A stretch of DNA of 5,128 bases, taken from assembly GCA_900754495.1 (NCBI GenBank), contig CAAEDC010000077.1:1-5128 (forward strand), written 5' to 3'. Source of the stretch: Eggerthellaceae bacterium. Lineage in GTDB: Bacteria > Actinomycetota > Coriobacteriia > Coriobacteriales > Eggerthellaceae. Below, piece by piece: positions 1-5,128 of this stretch (position 1 is the stretch's first letter; every line of letters begins with the position of its first letter). The position numbers and the translations under genes are program-made. A model generated the notes under the pieces. That model saw only the letters and a program-made list of their open reading frames with translations. It was not told where the DNA came from and did no database searches.

Positions 1-417
1 ATCATGCCGCGCCGCAGCTCCTACATGGTCTACCTCAAAAGCGGCGCCGCGATCATGGAGTTCCTCGCGTATGCCGGCGCCCACCAGGCGGCGCTCGAGA
101 TGGAGAACCAGCGCGTCATCAAAAGCGTGCGCAACGACGTCAACCGCACGATCAACGCCGAGGTGGCCAACCAGGCCAAGGCGACAGGCGCGGCGTTCGA
201 CCAGATGCTCGCCATCAAAACGGTGCTCGAGCAGCGCCGCATCGAGACGCTTCCCCCCGCGTTGCAGGAGTTCATCAAGCTGCGCGTCGCCAATCCCAAC
301 GCCTCTCTCAAGGAGCTCGGCCAGATGGCCGATCCGCCCCTGTCCAAATCGGCCGTCTATCATCGCGTGAGGCGCATCGAGCAGCTCGCGCGCGAGGCGT
401 CCGGCGCCCAGCGGTAG
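1..417 (+). CDS. whiA: WhiA-family DNA-binding regulator, C-terminal part (5' end outside window)
   Basis: This is the C-terminal 138 codons of a WhiA protein, a conserved DNA-binding regulator tied to sporulation septation in Streptomyces and to cell division in Firmicutes. The frame is open from base 1, and the Met at base 4 is almost certainly internal because the family is about 300 residues or more. The fragment starts in the end of the LAGLIDADG-like homing-endonuclease-derived domain: YMVYLKSG near residues 8-15, then the GAHQAALEMENQRV and RNDVNRTINAEVAN stretches typical of WhiA. The C-terminal helix-turn-helix follows at about residues 83-130 (LPPALQEF, NPNASLKELGQM, LSKSAVYHRVRRIEQLA). 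It ends in TAG at 415-417. In many Gram-positive bacteria whiA follows rapZ and yvcK, and in Actinobacteria gap, pgk and tpiA come next, as here. The family call is firm; the target genes in this organism cannot be read from the sequence. Confidence 0.95.
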   Translation: MMPRRSSYMVYLKSGAAIMEFLAYAGAHQAALEMENQRVIKSVRNDVNRTINAEVANQAKATGAAFDQMLAIKTVLEQRRIETLPPALQEFIKLRVANPNASLKELGQMADPPLSKSAVYHRVRRIEQLAREASGAQR

Positions 418-426
418 CCGATATTC

Positions 427-460
427 CGCGGGATGCGAAGCGGCTCCTCCGCATCCTGCG
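427..460 (+). terminator. hairpin after whiA, possible terminator without a U-tract
   Basis: Nine bases after the whiA stop, bases 427-437 pair with 450-460 (CGCGGGATGCG against CGCATCCTGCG). This gives an 11-bp stem with one G-U wobble and a 12-base loop. No run of T follows, so it is not a canonical intrinsic terminator. It may be a U-less terminator, an RNA-stabilising 3' end, or only a pause site. The stem is seen directly; the role is inferred. Confidence 0.4.
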
Positions 461-550
461 CCACGCCCGCCTCCTGTCGACATTCGACCCGGTAAACCGC
501 GCCATCCGCGCGCTGTGCCCTGCGGGCCGGGCCGCTATGAGGTAAACTGA

Positions 551-1612
<1,062 letters not shown>

Positions 1613-1623
1613 CGTCTGAGTTG

Positions 1624-1654
1624 ACGGGCGGCCTCGCGCCGCCCGTTTTCGTTT
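1624..1654 (+). terminator. intrinsic terminator after gap
   Basis: ACGGGCGGC (1624-1632) pairs perfectly with GCCGCCCGT (1638-1646) around the loop CTCGC, and the stem runs into TTTTCGTTT (1646-1654). It lies 11 bases after the gap stop codon. A 9-bp GC-rich stem with a T-tract is a textbook Rho-independent terminator. It sits inside what is otherwise a glycolytic gene cluster, so it probably lowers or separates expression of the downstream pgk block relative to gap. Confidence 0.9.
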
Positions 1655-1680
1655 GAGGGGGAAAGGAAGAGAGGTGCGCG

Positions 1681-1881
1681 ATGCATGGAGTCGGACCCGT
1701 TGAGCTCGTTTGGACCTTGGGAGTGGCGGTGTTTTCGATCGCGCCTCTCGTTCTCGCGCTCCTCGCGGTGAAATGGCTGTACGAATCCAAGAAATCCCTT
1801 GCGGAGATCTCCGCTTCCCTCAACGAGGTGAAGGCGCAGATCGCTGCGGGGAAACGTTCGACGGAGAATGAACATGAGTGA
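1681..1881 (+). CDS. small single-span membrane protein with short coiled-coil tail, unrecognised
   Basis: A 66-residue protein I do not recognise. Residues about 8-34 form one hydrophobic segment ([20 protein letters not shown] and onward to KWLY). Charged residues follow (K31, K37, K38), suggesting the C-terminus is cytoplasmic. Leu40, Ile43, Leu47, Val50 and Ile54 have 3-4-3-4 spacing, fitting two heptads of a short coiled coil. The tail after residue 57 is polar and probably disordered. There is no cleavable signal peptide that I can see. AGAGG at 1670-1674, six bases before the ATG, is a good ribosome binding site at the end of a 20-base purine run (1655-1674). The frame overlaps pgk by 8 bases, which argues for translational coupling and against chance. 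About 70% of its third codon positions are G or C, somewhat lower than its neighbours. It could be a real membrane protein or mainly a leader ORF that tunes pgk translation. Confidence 0.75.
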   Translation: MHGVGPVELVWTLGVAVFSIAPLVLALLAVKWLYESKKSLAEISASLNEVKAQIAAGKRSTENEHE

Positions 1882-3058
1882 TATCAAAACGATCGATTCG
1901 CTCGACGCGACTGGCAAGAAGGTGCTGGTGCGCGTCGACTTCAACGTGCCGGTCAAAGACGGCGTCGTCACCGACGACACGCGCATCCGCGCCGCGCTGC
2001 CCACGATCGAGAAGCTCGTCGGCGACGGCGCGCGCGTCATCCTGATGAGCCACCTGGGACGTCCGGCGGGCACCGGTTACGAGGAGGCGTTCAGCCTGCG
2101 CCCGGCCGCGCTGCGCTTGAGCGAGCTGCTCGGCAAGCCGGTCGTGTTCGCGAGCGACACGGTGGGCGAGGATGCCCAGGCCAAGGCGGCCGCGCTGCGC
2201 GACGGCGACGTGCTGCTGCTCGAGAACTTGCGCTTCGACAAGCGCGAGAAGAAGAACGACCCCGCCTTCTGCGAGCAGCTGGCCGCGCTCGCCGACGTCT
2301 ACGTCAACGACGCGTTCGGCACGGCGCATCGCGCGCACGCCTCCACCGCGGGCGTCGCGGCGCTTCTGCCGGCGTATGCCGGCTACCTGATGACCCGCGA
2401 GGTCTCGACGCTCTCCGGCATGCTCGACGAGCCCAAGCGCCCGTTCGTCGCGATCCTCGGCGGCTCGAAGGTGTCCGACAAGATCAAGGTGATCGACGCG
2501 CTCATCGACAAGTGCGACACGCTCATCATCGGCGGTGGCATGTGCTTCACGTTCCTGATGGCGCAGGGCCTCTCCGTCGGCACCTCGCTCAAGGAGGAGG
2601 ATTGGGTCGAGCGCGCCGGCGAGATGCTGGCCAAGGCCAAGGAGCGCGGCGTTGAGCTGCTGCTTCCCGTCGACGTGGTCGTTGCCGACCGCTTCGCCGA
2701 GGATGCCGATCACGTGACGGTCATGGCCGACTCCATCCCCAACGACATGATGGGCCTCGACATCGGCGCCGGCACCGCTGCGATGTACGCTGAAGCCATC
2801 TCCAAGGCCAAGACGGTGTTCTGGAACGGCCCGATGGGCGTGTTCGAGATGGACGCGTTCGCGGCCGGCACCAAGGCGGTCGCCGAGGCCGTTGCGGCCA
2901 ACAAGGAGGGCGACACCATCATCGGCGGCGGCGATTCCGTCGCGGCGGTCAACAAGTTCGACCTCGCTGACCAGATGACCTTCATCTCCACCGGCGGCGG
3001 TGCGTCGATGGAGCTGGTGCAAGGTGAGAAGCTTCCTGGCGTTGAGGCTTTGAAGTAG
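1874..3058 (+). CDS. pgk: phosphoglycerate kinase
   Basis: A cytoplasmic enzyme of 394 residues, normal for bacterial Pgk, that transfers phosphate from 1,3-bisphosphoglycerate to ADP, giving ATP and 3-phosphoglycerate. The N-terminal substrate domain carries RVDFNVP (residues 20-26), the [11 protein letters not shown] stretch, SHLGRP (59-64), [13 protein letters not shown] and [13 protein letters not shown]. The C-terminal nucleotide domain carries [41 protein letters not shown] and [12 protein letters not shown] chose ATG 1874 because GGAG at 1863-1866 is 7 bases upstream of it; the ATG at 1868 in the same frame is only one base from that site and would add just two residues. The start lies within the last codons of the small membrane-protein gene, so translation of the two is probably coupled. 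No separate promoter is evident; transcription may come through the gap terminator or from a weak internal promoter. Confidence 0.98.
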   Translation: MSDIKTIDSLDATGKKVLVRVDFNVPVKDGVVTDDTRIRAALPTIEKLVGDGARVILMSHLGRPAGTGYEEAFSLRPAALRLSELLGKPVVFASDTVGEDAQAKAAALRDGDVLLLENLRFDKREKKNDPAFCEQLAALADVYVNDAFGTAHRAHASTAGVAALLPAYAGYLMTREVSTLSGMLDEPKRPFVAILGGSKVSDKIKVIDALIDKCDTLIIGGGMCFTFLMAQGLSVGTSLKEEDWVERAGEMLAKAKERGVELLLPVDVVVADRFAEDADHVTVMADSIPNDMMGLDIGAGTAAMYAEAISKAKTVFWNGPMGVFEMDAFAAGTKAVAEAVAANKEGDTIIGGGDSVAAVNKFDLADQMTFISTGGGASMELVQGEKLPGVEALK

Positions 3059-3067
3059 TTCTACCTG

Positions 3068-3099
3068 GGGTGCGGGACGGGAGCCGGGATCCCGTGCCT
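3068..3099 (+). terminator. hairpin shortly after pgk, no U-tract
   Basis: Ten bases after the pgk stop, bases 3068-3077 (GGTGCGGGA and the G before it) pair with 3090-3099 (TCCCGTGCC and the T after it). The 10-bp stem includes three G-U wobbles and has a 12-base loop. An alternative, shorter stem is ACGGGA (3077-3082) with TCCCGT (3090-3095). No T-tract follows. It probably acts as a 3'-end or processing structure for the pgk message, possibly together with the next hairpin. Confidence 0.35.
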
Positions 3100-3121
3100 A
3101 AACAGGTGCTGAGCTCGCACG

Positions 3122-3158
3122 AAACGCCCACCCGCCCGCTCGGGCGGGAAAGGTGTTT
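3122..3158 (+). terminator. long two-part hairpin between pgk and tpiA, likely terminator
   Basis: AAACGCC (3122-3128) pairs with GGTGTTT (3152-3158, one G-U). After a small 2x3 internal loop, CCCGCCC (3131-3137) pairs perfectly with GGGCGGG (3142-3148) around GCTC. That is 14 base pairs in a 37-base element. The descending arm ends in GTTT and continues into GTCAAC, so the T-tract is short. A terminator for pgk is the most likely role, but an RNA-stability element is also possible. Confidence 0.55.
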
Positions 3159-3183
3159 GTCAACAGTCCACTGGACTGATGAC
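3159..3183. promoter_or_regulatory. 25-base near-perfect palindrome, operator-like
   Basis: The arms are GTCA-A-CAGTCCA (3159-3170) and TGGACTG-A-TGAC (3172-3183) around a single central C. Eleven of the twelve positions in each arm are complementary, with one A/A mismatch. The near-zero spacer suits a protein-binding DNA operator better than an RNA hairpin. TTGTCA at 3157-3162, five of six matches to a -35 hexamer, overlaps its left edge, but I find no matching -10 at 16-18 bases. No regulator family can be named from the sequence. Its position before tpiA suggests control of the tpiA-gpmI pair. Confidence 0.5.
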
Positions 3184-3203
3184 CGTGCGCATACTGCGCG
3201 CGG
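3183..3203 (+). other. GC-rich hairpin abutting the palindrome
   Basis: CCGTGCGCA (3183-3191) pairs with TGCGCGCGG (3195-3203) around the 3-base loop TAC, nine pairs with one U-G wobble. It shares a base with the palindrome and lies 89 bases before the tpiA start. It could be part of a structured tpiA leader. No T-tract follows, so it is not a canonical terminator. Beyond it, 3204-3280 shows a GC-rich stretch and then an AT-richer stretch with an 8-base AAACGTTT palindrome at 3235-3242, but no clear promoter. Confidence 0.35.
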
Positions 3204-3292
3204 AACCCGCCGCCCGCCCCGCGCGCATGGTGGAAAACGTTTCAAAATCGGGAATGTGCTTGAAAGCTTCTCTCGAATGGAAAGGAAAGACA

Positions 3293-4063
3293 ATGTCCCG
3301 TAAGCCTTTGATGGCAGGCAACTGGAAGATGAACAACACCGTCGGCGAGGCGGTGGTGCTCACGCAGGAGATCTCGAACAACTTTGAACGCGATTGGCCC
3401 GATCACGTCGACGTGGTCGTCTGCCCGCCATATGTCGACCTCAAGCCCGCCAAGACCGTGCTCGAGTTCGACAAGACCGAGGTCGCCGTCGGCGCGCAGA
3501 ACGTCCATTGGGAGCCTTCCGGCGCCTACACCGGCGAGATCTCCGTCGCGATGCTCAAGGAGATCGGCTGCGAGTACTGCATCGTCGGCCATTCCGAGCG
3601 CCGCACGATGTTCGGCGAGACCAACGAGAACGTCAACCGCAAGGTGCGCGCGCTGATCGACGGGGGCATCGCGCCGATCATCTGCGTGGGGGAGTCGCTC
3701 GCCGTACGCGACGACGGCACCGCCGAGGAGTTCGTGTGCGCCCAGGTGCGCGCGGCGCTGGCCGGCATCGAGGCGGACGAGGCGAAGGACGTCGTCGTCG
3801 CCTACGAGCCCATCTGGGCGATCGGCACCGGACGCACCGCGACGCCGGAGCAGGCCCAGGCAGTTTGCGCCGCCATCCGCGCGACGCTGGCGGAGCTGTT
3901 CGGCGCCGAGCTCGCCGACAGCCTGCGCATCCTTTACGGCGGCTCGATGAACGTCGGAAACGTCGAGTCGCTGCTCGCGCAGCCTGACATCGACGGAGGC
4001 CTCGTCGGCGGCGCGAGCCTGAAGGCGTCGTCCTTCATCGACCTGGTGAAAGCGTGCCTGTAA
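3293..4063 (+). CDS. tpiA: triosephosphate isomerase
   Basis: A cytoplasmic TIM-barrel enzyme of 256 residues, normal for bacterial TpiA, that interconverts dihydroxyacetone phosphate and glyceraldehyde 3-phosphate. Active-site residues are all present: Asn10 and Lys12 in AGNWKMN, the electrophile His100 in CIVGHSERR, and the base Glu172 in AYEPIWAIGTGRTATPEQ, which also contains the flexible lid (about 173-184). Phosphate-binding loops are LYGGSMN (214-220) and DGGLVGGASL (234-243). ATG 3293 is the right start: AAAGGAAAG (3281-3289) lies just upstream and the family's N-terminus begins here. An upstream in-frame ATG at 3179 would add 38 residues with no family similarity and would run through the hairpins. 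The stop TAA shares its last base with the start of gpmI, so the two are co-transcribed and translationally coupled. Confidence 0.98.
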   Translation: MSRKPLMAGNWKMNNTVGEAVVLTQEISNNFERDWPDHVDVVVCPPYVDLKPAKTVLEFDKTEVAVGAQNVHWEPSGAYTGEISVAMLKEIGCEYCIVGHSERRTMFGETNENVNRKVRALIDGGIAPIICVGESLAVRDDGTAEEFVCAQVRAALAGIEADEAKDVVVAYEPIWAIGTGRTATPEQAQAVCAAIRATLAELFGAELADSLRILYGGSMNVGNVESLLAQPDIDGGLVGGASLKASSFIDLVKACL

Positions 4064-5128
4064 TGGTCGAAACCGATCGCGCCGCGCGGGAGGGCCTGCA
4101 TCTTCCCGCGGCGCTCATCATCATGGACGGGTTCGGCCTGGCCGAGCCCGGTCCGGGCAATGCGATCTCGCTGGCCAAGACGCCGCATCTCGATGCCGCG
4201 TTCTCCGAGCATCCGACGATCAGCCTGGAGGCGTCGGGCGAGGCGGTGGGCCTTCCCGCGGGCCAGATGGGCAACTCCGAGGTCGGCCACCTCAACATCG
4301 GCGCCGGGCGCATCGTCCATCAGGAGCTCTCCCGCATCAACCGTGCTTGCGCCGATGGGTCCCTGCGTCATAACGAGGTCCTCATCGGCGCGTTCGAGTC
4401 GGCATGCCGGCAGGGTGCCGCCCTGCATCTCATGGGGCTGCTGTCCGACGGCGGCGTCCATTCGAGCAACGCGCACCTCTACGCGCTCATGGATATGGCA
4501 GCGTCGATGAACGTGCCGCAGGTCATGATCCACTGCTTCCTTGACGGACGCGACGTGCCGCCTTCGAGCGGCAAAGGCTACGTCGAGGAGCTCCAGGCCA
4601 AGGTCGACGCGCTCAACGACGCGGCGGGGGAGATCCGCTTCCGCATCGCGAGCGTCTCGGGCCGCTACTACGCCATGGACCGCGACAAGCGTTGGGATCG
4701 CGTTCAGAAGGCGTGGGAGACCGTCGCCCACGGCGCATGCCGTGTCGAAGGCTCCGCGGCGCAGTTGGTGCAGGATTCCTACGACGGCGGGGTGACCGAC
4801 GAATTCGTCGTGCCGAAGGCGCTCGAGGAGCGCGGCGTCTGCGAGGGCGACTCGGTCGTCTTCTTCAATTTCCGACCCGATCGCGCCCGCGAGCTCACGC
4901 GTGCATTCTGCGACGAGTCGTTTGCAGGTTTCGACAGGGGAGAGGTTCCCAAGGTCTCTTTCGTGTGCCTCACCGAATACGATCCCGATATCGATGCTCC
5001 GGTGGCGTTCCCCAAGGAGTTCCCGCACAATGTGCTCGCCGACGTCCTGGCCGACGCCGGTTTGAGGCAGTACCACATTGCCGAAACCGAGAAGTACGCC
5101 CACGTGACGTTCTTCCTCAACGGGGGCG
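4063..5128 (+). CDS. gpmI: 2,3-bisphosphoglycerate-independent phosphoglycerate mutase, N-terminal part (3' end outside window)
   Basis: The first 355 codons of a cytoplasmic, Mn-dependent alkaline-phosphatase-superfamily enzyme that isomerises 3- and 2-phosphoglycerate; the family is about 510 residues, so roughly 70% is present. The N-terminal metal site is Asp22 in LIIMDGFGL, and the phosphorylated catalytic Ser72 lies in GQMGNSEVGHLN. The inserted transferase domain shows His133 in LLSDGGVHS, Arg163-Asp164 in FLDGRDVPP, Arg201 and Arg207 in SGRYYAMDRDKRWDRV, Arg271 and Arg274 in FFNFRPDRARELT, and Lys344 in AETEKYAHVTFF. The remaining phosphatase-domain metal ligands lie beyond the window. 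The start is ATG 4063 in the TAATG junction with tpiA; GGTGA at 4045-4049 is a weak and distant ribosome site, so coupling probably drives initiation. About ten extra residues precede the usual start of the domain, and no other start codon lies between Met1 and Met21. The frame shows no break. Confidence 0.96.
   Translation, partial: MVETDRAAREGLHLPAALIIMDGFGLAEPGPGNAISLAKTPHLDAAFSEHPTISLEASGEAVGLPAGQMGNSEVGHLNIGAGRIVHQELSRINRACADGSLRHNEVLIGAFESACRQGAALHLMGLLSDGGVHSSNAHLYALMDMAASMNVPQVMIHCFLDGRDVPPSSGKGYVEELQAKVDALNDAAGEIRFRIASVSGRYYAMDRDKRWDRVQKAWETVAHGACRVEGSAAQLVQDSYDGGVTDEFVVPKALEERGVCEGDSVVFFNFRPDRARELTRAFCDESFAGFDRGEVPKVSFVCLTEYDPDIDAPVAFPKEFPHNVLADVLADAGLRQYHIAETEKYAHVTFFLNGG

Noticed and set aside
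1621..1649. TTGACG as a -35 for a pgk promoter
   Set aside because: The hexamer fits five of six, but the bases 16-18 downstream are CGTTTT-like, not a -10, and the site lies inside the gap terminator stem.
1820..3022. Long reverse-strand open frame of 400 codons antisense to pgk
   Set aside because: Same GC-rich shadow effect over a clearly real pgk; no recognisable domain.
3260..3288. TTGAAA as a -35 for tpiA
   Set aside because: A -10 at normal spacing would fall on the ribosome binding site purines and leave no leader.
3179..3292. In-frame upstream start giving tpiA 38 extra residues
   Set aside because: The extension has no resemblance to TpiA, lies over the palindrome and hairpin, and ATG 3293 has a good ribosome binding site and the family's normal N-terminus.
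3070..3303. Plus-strand frame of 77 codons in the pgk-tpiA gap
   Set aside because: It runs through the hairpins and ends just inside tpiA, with no recognisable fold and no good ribosome binding site at the start (a GGGG lies near, but within the hairpin arm).
4160..4795. Two plus-strand frames of 116 and 84 codons within gpmI
   Set aside because: They are off-frame reads of gpmI, rich in Arg, Ser and Ala, with no motifs.
3934..5103. Long reverse-strand open frame of 389 codons antisense to tpiA end and gpmI
   Set aside because: The plus strand carries an unbroken gpmI frame with its known catalytic motifs present, so this is a shadow.

Overview
The window is a GC-rich, all plus-strand piece of core metabolism: the end of whiA, then gap, a small membrane-protein gene, pgk, tpiA and the first 355 codons of gpmI. 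A whiA gene followed by gap, pgk and tpiA is an actinobacterial arrangement. The strong preference for G or C at third codon positions fits that. The gene after tpiA is a metal-dependent, cofactor-independent phosphoglycerate mutase (gpmI), whereas many other Actinobacteria use the unrelated cofactor-dependent GpmA. This combination makes me favour a Coriobacteriia-type organism (Eggerthella, Slackia, Collinsella or Olsenella relatives). That is inference from gene order and composition, not a match I could verify.

Layout. Bases 1-417 are the C-terminal part of WhiA, including its helix-turn-helix. Bases 418-610 hold a strong hairpin just after whiA and the leader of gap, which has two overlapping, mutually exclusive hairpins ahead of a good ribosome binding site. 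gap (611-1612) is followed by a convincing intrinsic terminator (1624-1654). A 66-residue, single-membrane-span protein that I do not recognise (1681-1881) overlaps the start of pgk (1874-3058) by 8 bases. Between pgk and tpiA lies a 234-base gap (3059-3292) packed with dyads: two hairpins after pgk, a 25-base near-perfect palindrome (3159-3183) and another GC-rich hairpin. tpiA (3293-4063) shares one base with gpmI (4063 to the window end, incomplete).

The four enzymes carry out consecutive or linked steps of lower glycolysis/gluconeogenesis: triose phosphates are interconverted (TpiA), oxidised and phosphorylated (Gap), used to make ATP (Pgk), and the product 3-phosphoglycerate is isomerised to 2-phosphoglycerate (GpmI). 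The signals divide the locus into three likely expression blocks: gap, then small ORF-pgk, then tpiA-gpmI. Read-through between them is possible. I see no defence system, mobile element, CRISPR array, tRNA or rRNA. The parts most worth a second look are the unrecognised small membrane protein and the palindrome-rich pgk-tpiA intergenic region.
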